Origin: Amoebophrya sp. A120
Taxonomy: Eukaryota; Sar; Dinophyceae; Syndiniales; Amoebophryaceae
Assembly (NCBI GenBank): GCA_905178155.1
Contig: CAJINV010000002.1
Span: forward strand, 4,645,709-4,709,708
Reading direction: 5' to 3'
DNA length: 64,000 nt
Of this stretch, positions 22,921 to 35,672 are shown one piece after another (the first letter of the stretch is position 1; each line of letters starts with the position of its first letter). Made by a program: the position numbers and the translations under genes. Below the pieces are notes generated by a model, which was not told where the DNA came from, searched no databases, and was given only the letters and a program-made list of their open reading frames with translations.

Positions 22921-23841
22921 TTTGTTGGGTGGTGTTTGTGAAAAGTCACAAGAGAGTTTTAGGATGAGCTTAAGATGAACTTAATCAAAGAGCGACACTG
23001 GGCAGGTTTTTTTTGACGGTACGTATTTGCTCAACAAGCAAGGTATTTCGGTTTCGCTTTAGGCTTAGTGCAGCGGTACCATAAATCTCATAAGGAATAG
23101 ATGAGAAGGATCTTCTTACTTCCGATGTGGGTCATTGCGAATGCCGACATCTTTGAGACAACCAGATCCCATCGTTCGTGCAATTTCATGTGAGGGGATC
23201 AGACAGAATTCCGGCAGATCTGCTTCGTGATTTAGATTTTGAGAGATCCACGACTACATGATACAAAAAATACGGAAGTTTGGATTATTTGAAGTTTGGA
23301 AAATTTGGATCACGGTGCTCTGCATCGACAGCTTCAGCTGCACGTAAGTGTATGCGCAGGTTCACAAAGTCATTAACACAGAAAAATTACGGAAAAACGG
23401 CTGCGCCCCTGGCTCCGCATTTCCAAATGCAGATTTCGTTGCTACATCGAAACGGAAACAGTTTGAAAGTCGATTTTTTCGCGCTCGAACCATCCTATAC
23501 CTATCATATCATGAAATCTTCAAAAAATAGTAAGTAGAGGCCGCTATCGCACCATTTAGAAACAGTTCATACATACGTAGTACCATCTTGAAACAATTCA
23601 TACAGATGTCGTGGCACCACCAACCAGTGAAGATCGCAGAAATGCGGCATCCATCAGATTTCACAAAGAAACGGACTGACACATCCTGTCGGATTGATCC
23701 ATCCGTCTCGATCATCGGGAGTCTTTTTTGAAGCCAGGACAAGCTCCATAGCCGTACCCTCGCAAGAGGTCAACCGCGGTCCTGGTACTGACACGCGCCT
23801 TTGAAGCGCTCGTCCGGTAGCTGCGCTGTCCCTCCGCTCCT
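22921..23841. other. Intergenic, nothing recognised
   Basis: This lies between the cold-shock gene start and the MFS gene stop. Frames here are short and overlapping on both strands. No repeats of note were seen. Confidence 0.6.
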
Positions 23842-26800
23842 TCACGCGTCGAACAGCAGTTTTCGCTGCAGGGCGACGTTTTGCACCTCGTATTTCTCGT
23901 GGATTCTCCACCCAAGTGCCCACACCGCGCCCCACACGAGAACCACCACACCACAGGCGTAGTAGGCAAAATCGAAACCGTAAGAATCAATCACGCGGCC
24001 CCAGAAGAGGGAGCCGATAGAGAAACCAAGCTGTTGGTAAAGTCCGTTACACACTGCTTGCATCGTGGTCTCGAGCCCTGATAGAGGTGTTGAGAGAAGT
24101 CATTTCTCATGCGGACTTGCGCTTCAATGTAGCACTTGTCAACATGTAGCTGCTGCATCTAGTAGGTAAAGTATTCGTTGTAAAGCTTATTTCTGTGGTG
24201 TCAGCTTTTACCCTACTTTTTGTTCAACACTGAGCGCGAGCACTTCAGACGGAGAACTTGTTGAAGGTTCTATAGTTTTTGTCATCACAATTTCAGAAAT
24301 AGACCAGTATCTTCTAGAACAATGAATTACTCAACGAGCGCAGTTCGCAAGGACTAAATTCTCTGTCATGCGTTAGCACCACGCGCAACAGTACATCCTT
24401 CTTGCTTGATCAGCTTTTACCCTACTTTTTGTTCAACACTGAGCGCGAGCGCTTCAGACGCAGAACTTGTTGAAGGTTCTATAGTTTCTGTCATCACAGT
24501 AGCAAGAATACAAAGAATAGACCGGTCGAATTTAGAAACATGACTCATGCACTTACTCCGTTCGCACGGCCAAAGACTCTGTCATACGAGGCGCACGATA
24601 TATCATTCTTGCTTACTGTCAGCTTTTACCCTACTTTTTGTTCAACACTGAGCGCGAGCGCTTCAGCAAAGAACTTTGGAAATGTTAGTTTGTGTCATCA
24701 TAGTGGACTTTCCCTTGCTTTTCATACTAATAAATAAAGTGGAAGTCAGTGTCAATGACTTGAGCAACCGCAAAACCAGTCTCAGCTCTCATAATCCTTT
24801 GTTGATTATCCTCGGAGTTCAGACCAGCAGACAGTCACCACCAGAAAGTGACTTGTACATGACCCAAAGCAGGCATGGGACGCAGACCCAAAATTCATTG
24901 AGAAAGCGTAGACCCACTCTGGGCGTTCCAAGCTTCCCTAGAAGAAACCATCTGCTGGTCTGAAAAACCTCACCAGACACACAATTTTTCATCACGCGGT
25001 TTCGACTTGCTCTGTTTCAGCGACCGATCAAGGTGAAGTAGATCGCTGCAGGACGAGGTTGAAAAGTAAATGTCCCAATTCTCAAACGCCAGAGTGAGGT
25101 GCATTTCATTAGCGCCACACCCCATTTAAAGCGGTTGTGTATTGGATCAGTATTTTTGGGAAACTATGGCAGAAAAGAGGCCCGCTCAGAAAGAGGCTCT
25201 CCCTCTGTGGCTAGAATCCCGAATGAGAACTGCGATTTTGTCTCAGAGCGTTGCGATCCGATCTCAAGCTGGAAGACTGAGGAATCACCATTGCATTGTA
25301 AGAAGTGGTGAAATTCAGGTAGAAGTACTGACGCGAAGGAGGTGCTAGCAAGTAGCGGCCACAGCGCCTACATCTCTAAATGAATCCTATCTTCAAGATC
25401 TTTGGGTTTGATTTCAATTTGGCCGACCAGGACCAGCGCGATAGGAATCTAAATTAAAAAATAACGATCTATGGCACTGCCAGTCTGCGGAGCAGCTGCA
25501 CCACGCACGCTTACACTAGGCAGTAAATCAAGACGAGAACAAATTTCCAAACACGCTTACCATGAGGATTTCGATGTTTTAGAAGTTCTATTCTTTTTCT
25601 TCTGACATGATGATCAAAAATAAAAAAGTACCTCGTGGCGCGTTGTTCTGGGCGTAGTGCACGCTGGCAGTCCACATGGCGGCGAAGGTTACTCCGTGCA
25701 AGGGCTCGACCAGCAGCACCGTCCACACCTGGTCGCGGGGCAGCATCACGTAGAGCAGGCACCGCAACGCGAAGACTAGATGACACAGATTCAACACCGT
25801 CCTCTCGGAGAGGATCTCCAAGGCCCGGTTAAAGTAGAAAAACACCGGTAGCTCGAACAAACACATCACCGCGATCGAAAGGCCCAGCAGCGACTTCTCC
25901 GCCGGCGGCTGGAAATCACGCTCCAGGTAGACGAAGAGAAAGGTCTCCACCATGGCCATGCAAGTGCCGTAAACAACCAGGTTCGCGAAGAACCACATGG
26001 CGCGAAACCTGACATAATTGTGTTTGTGTTGTGCTGACGCGCGAGATAAGAGCAGGACTGTGCTGCGGATGATCAAGGACATCTTCACACACGCCGTATT
26101 CTAAGATCATGCGCTTCATGTTCATACGCGCATGGAGTGTAAGTCTTGAAGATCATTTTCAATCATACAACCCCAAAACTCGCCTTAATACCGCAACAGC
26201 TTCTTCCTCCTCGCTTCAGCCGGCGTGAAAGTCGGGGACATGACCGCCAAGTCGCCCGGCGCCCCGCCGGGGAAATAAACCAGCAAGACCGTGATGGAGA
26301 TCAGTGTCCCGACCGTGTAGGAGACAAACATGTACCCAGTGCCGTAGTGGTCAACCATAAACCCCGTCAAGAACGCCATCGTGCCCCACCCCACCGCGCC
26401 CCACATGCGCTGCCCGCCGTAAGATTCGTCGTCTTCGGCACCTGGAAACAAAAATTGTTGCGCGCGGGCAGTGTTAAACGTCTCGAGGTGGAGGTGCGCA
26501 CAAGGAAAAAGACTGCGGCCCAGCTGTGGTCTTTCGCTTTGCCTTTGTCTTATACCTACATGCCGAAAATAAATTTCTCATCGTGACGAAGCTGCGAGAA
26601 ATGCTCATGTTGCAACTTGAAAATCTCTACCAGAATGCTGTTTCAACACCGACAGGCACAGCGCGTCCTGGATTCCCTGCGCGCCGGCCCGGCAGAATGC
26701 GGCGAGCCCCACGAACACGAAGACGCAGGTTAGATTCTCCTTGTACGCATTTAACCCGAGGTAGAAAACCACCGCGAGCCCGGAGGAAATGGACAAGACG

Positions 26801-27348
26801 AGCTTGTGTACTTTCGTGAAGTCGCAGATGGAAGCCCAGAAAATCTGCCCAACGAAGCACATCAGCGGATCCAGGCACATCAGGTACCCGATAAACTTCG
26901 GCCCAATCCCGAGGTCGGTGTAGAGCACCACCAGGAACCGCACCAGCGACGCTGCACACCCCAGCTGGAGAAAATACAGGAACTTGCAGGCCCATAGTGG
27001 AGTAAGCTGAGATGTGGGTTTATCTGCTTTACTGTACTGTGCGGCTTCGTGCATGTTTCTTCCGGCGACCCCGCGACCTGGCGCTCCTATCGAGGACTCG
27101 AAAGGTTCTTGTATTGTGCCTGCATTAGCAGTCGCTGTTGTTGTGGAAGAAGACGTTGCTGCTGTCAATGCTGGCGAAACGACGGTTTCGGGCGCTGCTG
27201 CGAACTGGACTTTTTCTGCACCCCGGCTTGAAGAGGAACTGGCTGTGGTTTTGCACGAGGTGGAACCGCTGCAGCAACCTCCACCCCCGCCACCCTTCGA
27301 GCTCACGCTCACGGTGACATGAGGCCCGTCGGTGCTACCTGCGCCCAT
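23842..27348 (-). CDS. Major facilitator superfamily transporter, MFSD6-like (MFS_1_like) type
   Basis: It has four exons, 27348-26631, 26441-26192, 26008-25632 and 24077-23842, all GT-AG, giving 526 residues. The first 110 residues are a cytosolic low-complexity tail with a Gly run. Hydrophobic segments then follow: LWACKFLYFLQLGCAASLVR, LVLSISSGLAVVFYLGL, TCVFVFVGLAAFCRAG, MWGAVGWGTMAFLTGFMVDH, FVSYTVGTLISITVLLVYF, and others up to YYACGVVVLVWGAVWALGW. The motif GQRMWGAVGWG with GxxxD and the paired-helix order match the MFS_1_like group related to animal MFSD6 and bacterial nucleoside permeases. The substrate cannot be told. The third intron is long (1.55 kb) and holds a 209-bp tandem repeat. 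No introner lies in the coding sequence. Confidence 0.85.
24202..24710. repeat. 209-bp tandem repeat, about 2.5 copies, within the MFS intron
   Basis: The sequence CAGCTTTTACCCTACTTTTT begins at 24202, 24411 and 24620, each time followed by GTTCAACACTGAGCGCGAGC and then AGAACTT. Spacing is 209 bp. Copies differ by substitutions and the last is shortened. Confidence 0.85.
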
Positions 27349-28129
27349 AGCTGGTGTTATTTGGTCTTTGGTTCTAACTTCGTTTCTTCCGGAAAAATTA
27401 GGTGTAACCAGTGGACGGATTATTTCCGTAGGAATCCCTCGATTCCCTTGCCCTCAAAGCGCAATCAGAATCACTCTAGAGATGAACTTTTTCTCACAGT
27501 GAAGATGACGAGAGCCCTCGCCTCTTTCAAAACACGCTCGACCTTCTTACACGAATTTTGGTTTTACAACGTCGGGGGTTTGAGGACCGACAGTGACGCA
27601 TGAAAAGAAGCTGGTGCTTGTGCTTGCGGCGCAGCAGATGCAGTGGCATGAGGACATTGGTTGCTTTGCTTTGCTTTGTCTTCGAAATCGCACCACACGA
27701 CGCCGACGGCGCAAGCAGTTATTGAAACGCACTTCGCAATCAAAAATAGGTTCATGATGACACTCTTCGCGGCTGTCTCGCGTCCATAACCTTCACAAAA
27801 ATCGATGCTTCACTCCACCGCCGCCGCTATGTAGCACCTCCTACAGGCGACTTCGGTGCTATCATGACAACGGGCGACGGAGGACCAGAAGCAGCTGCCA
27901 GGGTTTCCTGTGATTCGTAAGCCTCTTTCGCGAGCACACCCTTCACGAAGCCAAGACAACAGAAATAGCCACAGAAAAGAGGACACCCGCAGAAGGCTAG
28001 CACCTGATCGAGTTTTTATTCTAATTTTGTCCCCGCGTCATCCACATCTACATGCTACAAACGCAACATACTACACATGGCAATTCAGCACTTCAGAATC
28101 CACTTGCCGCTCTTCGAAAAGATTTAGTA
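27349..28129. other. Intergenic, one weak small frame
   Basis: This lies upstream of the MFS gene. It holds the doubtful secreted frame at 27564-27755 and otherwise nothing recognised. Confidence 0.5.
27564..27755 (-). CDS. Possible small secreted protein
   Basis: A 63-residue frame starts at a true ATG. It opens with a signal-peptide-like stretch (MNLFLIAKCVSITACAVGVV), then a short Ala/Pro/Gln-rich segment. Nothing supports it beyond the N-terminus. It could also be part of the 5' leader of the MFS gene, whose ATG lies about 200 bp downstream. Not recognised. Confidence 0.25.
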   Translation of the reverse strand: MNLFLIAKCVSITACAVGVVWCDFEDKAKQSNQCPHATASAAPQAQAPASFHASLSVLKPPTL

Positions 28130-28543
28130 CTAGACAAATTCGAATTTCACAACTTCTCCTGTCGCCACATGATTAGATATAGATACCGGATGCACTGCCT
28201 CCTCTGCTTTCGTCTTCCTGGCCTCTGGTAGCCTCGTGACATCTAGTTTCGGCTCTCCACCCGCCTCCCCAGATGATCTTCCTCTTGAGCTTGAGGGGGA
28301 TAATGCGCCTATGATCGTGCCGCCAAGCGTCTGCAACTTTCCCACCCGCTCAAACACACCGGCTAGCGGCCCGGTATCCTTCACGGGAAGGTTCTTGATT
28401 TCCTCCGGGGACAGCTCCGGTTCTTCTTCCGCAAATTCATAGCTGAAAGCCCGACTAAAACTGACGCTTTTCTGCTTGGCTTTGGGTGTCGGAGCACCGG
28501 AGGCGGAAACGCCGGGAGTTTCAGCAGTAGCGATTCGACTCAT
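28130..28543 (-). CDS. Small protein with an RVxF-like motif, function unknown
   Basis: The frame is 137 residues from ATG 28543, in the sequence MSRIATAETPG. The open frame extends upstream without ATG support. Near residues 25-35 it reads KQKSVSFSRAFSYEF. KSVSF fits the loose RVxF docking motif for protein phosphatase 1, although such short motifs occur by chance. An acidic patch (EEEPELSPEE) and a Ser/Arg-rich stretch (SPSSSRGRSSGE) follow. There are no membrane segments and no introner. The family is not recognised; any phosphatase link is speculation. Confidence 0.55.
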   Translation of the reverse strand: MSRIATAETPGVSASGAPTPKAKQKSVSFSRAFSYEFAEEEPELSPEEIKNLPVKDTGPLAGVFERVGKLQTLGGTIIGALSPSSSRGRSSGEAGGEPKLDVTRLPEARKTKAEEAVHPVSISNHVATGEVVKFEFV

Positions 28544-29619
28544 GATACACAGGCAATATGCGGATAAACAAGTAAGTTTCCGAAAATTTCCTTTGAAAAA
28601 ACGGCGCACCACGCACCACGGTTGAAAAAAACCTAGCCTGATGTATGCTCACAAAGCGAAGAGGACATCAAGTTGTATGAAGATGCGCCAACCACAAAGA
28701 ACTTTGAGAAGCGTCGCAGACCACTTCCCCGTTATCATGTTCGATATCATGTCATCACTGCACGAAGCGGTGTGTGGCGGGATGGAAAGTACGACGACGA
28801 CAACGACAAAAATCAACCATAAACGCCAAGCCGAGGGCGAGACGACCACTTCATCCCACGATGACGACATAATTATTTACCATTGCAATGCTTACTGCAT
28901 ATCCACGGCAGAGGCCGCTGTTTTTTTTTTAACTTACGTCCCACGACTCCATCGTCAAGAACGATCACAACAACTGTTGGTGCCAACGATCTATCCGCCC
29001 TGCTCCCTTGCGCAAACAACTATGGGACCACGATAAACCAGACGCGAACTTGTACAAGGACTCGGACCTGCCCACTGAATACTAGGTGGAGCCGGGTTGT
29101 AGTTTCCAGCTGCAAGAAGTGCCTGCGCCCGGAGCGTCAAGACATCACTCTGACCAGCCATAGGACCCGCGACGGACGCACAGTTCAATACGGCGTTGCG
29201 TTTTCGGTTTCTCAACTATTTTTTCACTACTTACCGCAACCACTTGTCAGAACAAGATTGTACATATGGCAGTCAGCCGTGAGTTCACAGATTCATCCAG
29301 TCATGAGAAACCCAACACCCTTGCTTTCCGATTCCACCGATCGACGATATGTACAAAAGACTATATGCACTTTTACTTTTTCCTCGCATGTACAGCAGCA
29401 CAGCTCTACATAGGAACTACTCCTGAAACAAACTTTCATTTTGATTTAGAACTGAGTGGAGAAAATTGAAACACAACTACTTGCATTTGTGCGCGCCTTG
29501 GGAAAACACTAACACTTATGGAACTACTGAGTGATTTTGAAACTCGATAAATTTGCGGCCTACGTAAACGTACATTCATTCCTCTATATTTTCACTCTCT
29601 TGTGGAATCATGAAAACCT
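28544..29619. other. Intergenic or unresolved small exons
   Basis: Minus-strand frames at 28649-28870 (a hydrophobic VVVVVVLSI stretch after MSSSWDEVV) and 28991-29215 look mildly protein-like. I cannot join them into a gene with consistent phase. Nothing else was seen. Confidence 0.4.
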
Positions 29620-32600
29620 TCAACTACACAAGCCTTCCTCATGCCACTTCGGATTCGGTTCCAGCTCACGAACTCGCAATCGCCTCGCAGCGCTTTTGCC
29701 AACACCCGATCGCGGCGTGGAAAAATTGCCCGTGAGCGGTTCTTTCGGTACTATCGTGCCGCGCAGGCCATGAAGATGAAACCGTGACGTCGTGTCGGCA
29801 CCGATCGATGAAACGCCGCTTCTACCGATGGTACCATCAACGAATGCGCCACGAGCGCCGAAGGCAGTGATCCAGTTCGGTTCATCACCTCCCGAAGGAG
29901 CGCCTGCAATAGTGCTGCAGTTTTGGTGAAGATAACTGAACGCAGCGGGACCTGGAGTTAGTGCGTGTGCGGGGGCGACACTGAATAAAGCACCACCAGC
30001 ACCACGACCGCGACCCTGCTGATGTATTTCGACATCGCTTCGCGGTAGTTCTTCTTGTAGTTCCTCTTTCCGGAAGTGGAACCGTTGTTCGGTAACGCGG
30101 ACCGTCGGGGACTGTAATTTGGTGAGTATGTGTTGGTCCTCCATGCTGTCCGTGTCGTGCAAATAAAGCGCACAGTTTTCGTTACTGGTGCAGCGCTGAG
30201 GTGGTTTTTCAACTGCCTGCTCATCAAACACGTCCTCTCGGTAGCTCCAGTGGAGATTAATCTCCTGCTTGTTGTCCTCTATCAATGAGTCCTCACGCCA
30301 AGACTTACCCGTGGACGCACGCAGCTGTCGCTGCGGGTGCTGAGACGGTGGAAGAGAATACACGAAATTGGGACGAGCAGATCTACTTTTCGGACTCGAC
30401 ATTGGGCGGTTGCTGGCCATGCTCATCTGCAGGCGGGCCGGGTAGTAGGAGCAGCTATTTGTTCTAGTGTGATGAAAGTGCTTTTCCTGAAAATTTTCGT
30501 TCAACAGGTTGTTCCCGTGGTAATGCTCCATGGGCAGCGCAGCGGCCGGGATCCCATCTACTTCCTCCGGAACAGCGGCCCCGCCGTTCGGGCCTTCAAA
30601 GAGGTAGTCGTAGTCCGCATCTTCAGACAACAGGTCCAGCAGGTCCGCGCTGATGTAATCCGGCAGCGGTTTCGGATAGAAATCGGTGTTGTGGACGACA
30701 TCGCGCTGTCCGCCCATACACATCATGATGTTGCTCCCACCCAGTGGGGAAAAAGTGTCAGGTCCTGAAGGAAAAATCGCGTCCTCATCATGAAAAACGC
30801 GGTTACCAATATTCGTGTTTTGAAACAAGGAGGGGGACCCTCGTCGTCCGAGGACCGAGAGACACTGCTGATCGTCTTTGTAAACAAATCCCCGTTGCTC
30901 TGCGAGTAACGGCGGATACGGCAGTTGCGCGCACTGATGCTGCTGGACACCACGGAGGAAAAGATGCTCGTCATCCCCCGAGCAGCCCAGCAACTTCTGC
31001 TCTGGAAGCGGGAGATTGAAAGAGTTCAAAATGCCATCATCGATGGTCACGTGGTGATCCCCCGGCGTCGCGGTGTCTGGGCGGAACACAGCTTTTGAAG
31101 ATGATGCAGGAACCGCTTTTACTTCGTGTTGTTGATGTCCATATCCTCGTTGTCCTCCTGCTGCTGCACCTGCATCGCCCAACATATCCTCCTCGTAGCA
31201 GCATTTCGTGGTGATCAGGGTTGAGGCTGCGCTGTGTGTCAGTTCGTCCTTCGCTGCGACGTTGGCGTTCGGCACTGCCGCGGGAGCAGCAGAGCGGGCG
31301 GAAATCATATGTCGGCTTGACGATGCTTGTGCGGATGTTGAGCCGTTCAACATATCACTTGCAGTTGCACGCATTGCTCCCCGCGACATAGCAGTATCTG
31401 GCTGAAGAAAGTCCCTGTTGTGTGGCGCAGCAGCTGGTGTGAGCGAAACAGAAGAAGGCACCCTTCGTCCTTCGCGCGGCGTTGCTGTTTCACTTCGATC
31501 ATGCTCACTTCGATTCCTGTGCTCGTGCTTAAATATTTGTGTTTGTTCCAACCGCCGCGGCTGGTGCACATACAACAACCGTTCTTTTGGCGAAATCCTG
31601 CTGGTGTCAGCTGGCCCTGACGGCTGAAAACTGCCGGTCCGGCGCAAAAACTCGGAACAAATCGCAGCTTGTTGATCTTCATCCCTGCTCTTCTTGATCT
31701 TGTCCTCCGATGAATCGTTGAAGCCTAGATGAACATCTTGACGACCATGTTTGTCGTGGTCTGTGAATTTCCTTCTGCCGTTTCTACTAGAAGATCCGAA
31801 CCTGCAGTTTGAACGTCTCCGGTCCGCCCGACGCCGCGAAGCGGGTGACGAGCTGCACTTTTTGTTTCGCCTTGTTCGCGATGTCGTATTATCGGCGTGC
31901 TCCTTGCCAGAAAACGAGACTGTGCTCCTCGATCGCGATGTCCTCGAAGACAACCCTCCCGAAGACTGCGATCGCCGACGCGATTTCGTACTGCCAGATA
32001 TATGTGCAGTGTTGCAGCTCCGTTGTTCCCTTTTTTTCCTACTTCTCCCTGTACTTTTTGTTCGTGAAGCCGCCCTTCTCGCACGAACACTTCTTGTTTC
32101 TTGTCCCTGCGGCCGTCCCGTTGGTTGCGCAAATGACCTCCGCAACACTCTTGTTGGTAGACTAGTGTCGGTCTCGTACACCATGTTGGGTATCCACAGA
32201 ATTTTTACCGCCACCGCCAAAAATAGCAAAAAAGCATCGCTTTTTTTGAAAAAAAAATCAAAAAATTTCAGGCGCTACGTAGCAAGATTTGTCTGACGTA
32301 ATCTAGTAGCTCGAGGTAGCTAGTGATGTCCAGTGGAAGCGCATTAGGTAAATGAGGATAAACTAGCTAGGCCCAAACAGCGATCCGGGTGAAGAAGGCG
32401 ACGCCCGAGGCCCACAGCACCTGTTCGCCGCTGTAGACCACCGCGTGGCGACATGGGAGGAAAGCGAAGGGCCTGGCTTTTATGGGTTCGGAGTTGGTCA
32501 TCTTCACTTGATGGTCTAGCACTAGCTCAGCTGGCACAAAGTTGTTGTTTGTCATCTTTTGCGACAGGACAAATCGCAAAAAATTTCAGAAAAAATCAAA

Positions 32601-35173
32601 AAATGTGGGAGAGTAATGCTTTTTTCTGGCGGTAAAAGTAATCACGGTGCTAGGGCCTCAAAATTTTTACCGCCGCGACGCTTTTTCTTTTAGAAAATGC
32701 TCGTTTTTGACTCAAAAATCTCAGCATAGCACCGGTGGAATCTTTACCGCCACTTTTTCATTGATTTTCCATTAAAATCGTGGCGGTAAAAGTTCTACCG
32801 ATGCTATGGTGGATTTGAAAAGTCAAAAAGTCGTCACTTTCTTTTAGAAATTGCCTCATGGCGGTAAAAATTTTGAGGCCATACCACCGTGATTATTTTC
32901 ACCGCCAGAAAAAAACATGACTTCGTGGAAAAAAGCAGACTTGAGAAAGTTCTGAGATCATTTCAGAAAAGTCTCAGCTTTCTTGAAAAAGTCGAAAACT
33001 GAGTGTGGCGGTAAAAATAACACGGCGCTACGGCCCCAGAAATTTTACCGCCATGCGGCATTTTCTCAAGCTCATGGCTGGCGTCTTCACCGCCAACCAG
33101 CTCCTGTCCACCGAGTTTGCGGCTTTTGACGAACCTCCTGACGAATGGGCCTAGCTAGTTAAATATCTTTTACTGCGCTCCACTAGGGCATCACTCTAGC
33201 TACTCTCATAGCATAGATACATGATTTACCACATGATCAGCATGGAATGAGTTGGGAATTTTTTTAAATTTTTGTTTTTTTTTTCCATGAAAAAGTGCTA
33301 CTTTTGGCGGTGGCGGTAAAAATTCTGTGGATATTGGGTGGCTGAAACACACTAGTGCCAGTGGTCATCTCGCCCAGTATGTCGTAGCCAATCCGAACGT
33401 CCGCCGGGTAATCGGAGGACTCGTTGTGGTTCAGGTTGCTGTCGTCCTTGTTTCCAGCAAAACCACAGTGATCGCCTGTTCCTGTTCGATCATTGCTGCT
33501 GAATTTCAAATCCAGCCCCGTAGTACGACCGAAAGTGCTGTGGCTAGTGTTCTTTCCGAAAGAATTTTTCGTGTTCGACGAGGCCAGACGAAACAAGTTG
33601 TCACCCTCGCTCTGCATCTGCGCCTCTTTGACGCACCGCTGCAGTCGCGCAACCCGGCGCTCCGCCCGCTTCCAGCAGATAGCTCGCTTCTTGATGCGGT
33701 GTGGTGGTTTCTGGCCGCGGCCTCCATACTTTTGATCATCGACGCTTCCTTCTTTCCTAAACCGCCGCCCGAAAGAGGGACCAGAAGAAGACGACCTGGA
33801 TCTTGAGGATGTTGAACCGGACGGAGCTTCGCTTTCGTCGACCTCTGATGCGGTTGCTCCACTATTCCCGGAGGTGTCGGAACACGCAAGAATCGACGAG
33901 AAACGCGAAGATCTTGCTGCGCATTGCAAAGGACGCCGTGTAGAAGTTGCGGGCCAGCTGCCAGAATTGACCCGCATTGCCTCGAAAGACGGGAAAGTGC
34001 TTGCTGCGCCACTTGGAGGACCAAACGGTTTTTGCTTCGTTCGACACGGAGGGCGCGGCGACAACAGCTGCCACTGATACTCGTTTTCCATCTGGTCATT
34101 GTTTCCCTTCAAAGTAGAGAAGCTGTTGGAAAAGAACAGAGGATCTTTTGCAGTCCCTCCCGGCAATTCTCTGCTGATGTTGTTCCGCTCCGCATCCTCG
34201 TCTTCCTTCAGTAGCGTCGGCAGATAAGCTACTTCTCGGTTGAACAAAGTCGAATTTTTCTGTTGCCGAAGCCGGTCCGTCTCTTCCGCCCATAAACGGC
34301 CGAAGCTCGTCGTGCCAGTCTTAAAGCTATTGCCCCCCCACGACGTCGTAGCTTTTCTCGTAGTTGAGACCGTTTTGTCACGGTTGCTTGGACTCTCTTG
34401 TAATTCCTCCTTACGTGTTTTCGTCCATACGCTGGTATTGGCGGTGTTGGTGTTCCTGCAGCCGGGGGCGTAGCCGAGGACGGAGCGAGGGCTTTTACCA
34501 GCACCTCTAGAGGACAGATACATCATCGGCGTCGGTGTGTGATTCGAAGTTTCATCACGCCACAGGTTCGGTGAGCCTCCTCCTAACCGAAGATGATCAG
34601 CTGCGCGCCCGGATGTGCTACTTCCCGCCGCCGCCGCGTAAAGATACGGACGTCGACTGCTCAAAGAGGGAGCCGCGCTCGGAGTTTTCACTTCTCCTGC
34701 CGGCGACGCAGATTTGGCTGCCCGTGTTGTAGTGGCCTGGTCAAGAACGTCGGGATGCTGTTTCGGTTTCATGCAGCTGTTCGACGGACTGGCTCTGGCA
34801 TTGAATTGGAATGGCCCGCTGTCGTACTGCAACGGTTCTTCGCCCTCAACATGTGCTGCCGCGCATGCTCCCCCGTTGATCGGTAGAGGACCAGACACCG
34901 AACAAGATTTAGCGTTCGGAGTTCCTTCGTCATACGACGACATTCCACCTAGGTGTGTACTTTGTTGTTCAACATCTTCATGCGATAGTACCTGTGCATG
35001 ATACTGATTCGGAAAAGGAGGTACAAGAAAAAGAGTGGGCACTCACAACGAAAAGCGCAAACACAAAAATCCGGTGTACCTCCAAAAAAGTCCCTTTTCA
35101 TCTGCAGTGGCATAACCGAAACCGACGGGACGGTCTCCAACCCAGGTGGTGTGGCTGCCGCACCTTTTGTCAT
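29620..35173 (-). CDS. Ser/Arg-rich low-complexity protein, 1433 residues, split by a large element
   Basis: Exons are 35173-35080, 34975-33334 and 32190-29620. The first intron is GT-AG. The second is the 1.14 kb element at 32191-33333. With one TSD removed the coding length is exactly 4302 bases, and the join reads VFQPP/NMVYE. The first 30 residues (MTKGAAATPPGLE) come from a separate exon. The middle is Ser/Thr/Arg-rich, with basic runs such as RSRKKREQR and SRRRSQSSGG just after the element. There is also a charged helical piece (KRAERRVARLQRCVKEAQ). No catalytic motif, membrane segment or known domain is visible. RS-rich composition is common in splicing-associated and chromatin proteins, but that is only composition. 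The gene was at first sight two genes; the element explains the break. Confidence 0.75.
32191..33333. mobile_element. 1.14 kb TIR element, family J, acting as an intron
   Basis: The ends are TATCCACAGAATTTTTACCG and its exact complement ...CTGTGGATA. The TSD is TTGGG on both sides. The interior is an imperfect palindrome with many TACCGCCA/TGGCGGTA units. A nested inverted pair CTAGCTAGGCCCA (about 32363) and TGGGCCTAGCTAG (about 33146) is present. A minus-strand frame of 70 residues lies at 32367-32579 and looks like no known protein. No transposase is visible, so it is presumably non-autonomous. Confidence 0.92.
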
Positions 35174-35672
35174 GTTGTGATCCTTCCCTCATTGATGCCC
35201 GGCCTCGGCATCGACGGCTGCGGGAACTACTTCAACTTGAAACGAGAAGATTCGGCACTTCATAGATAAAGATATATTCTGGTTTTTACAAGTAAAGCTT
35301 CTACAGGTCTGGCACGTTTCTTGAATGTTTCGAGTAAAGCCAACTTCTCGCTCTACCGCATCACACTAAAAAAAATGTTCGCTCAACATATCGATACTGC
35401 CGCTCCCAGTCGGTCTCACAAGAAAGCCTCAGATGGAAGGCTACGAAAAAAACACCTCGCGGAGAAGCAGGGTGAATAAAGGACCTGGAGGAAAAAAAAG
35501 CTAGACCGGCCAGGGGGGCAGAAGATCACTGACCACCGCAGTTGCTGTCAGGTCAGTTATCTTCGTCGCCAGTTCTCGTTCTGTATCAGGAAATTTTCTT
35601 TTTTCGACACCCAGCACAGAAAGCGCAGGAACAGGGTTGATATCGTGTCTCTTCGCATTCACTGTCGCACTC
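35174..35672. other. Intergenic, nothing recognised
   Basis: This is the gap between the start of the Ser/Arg-rich gene and the stop of the phosphatase gene. No frame or repeat was supported. Confidence 0.6.

Noticed and set aside
32367-32579. 70-residue frame inside the 1.14 kb element as a transposase
   Set aside because: It is too short and has no recognisable catalytic or DNA-binding motif.
29620-35042. Two separate genes, as the two long frames first suggest
   Set aside because: The gap is a TIR element with TTGGG duplication; removing it gives an exact in-frame join.
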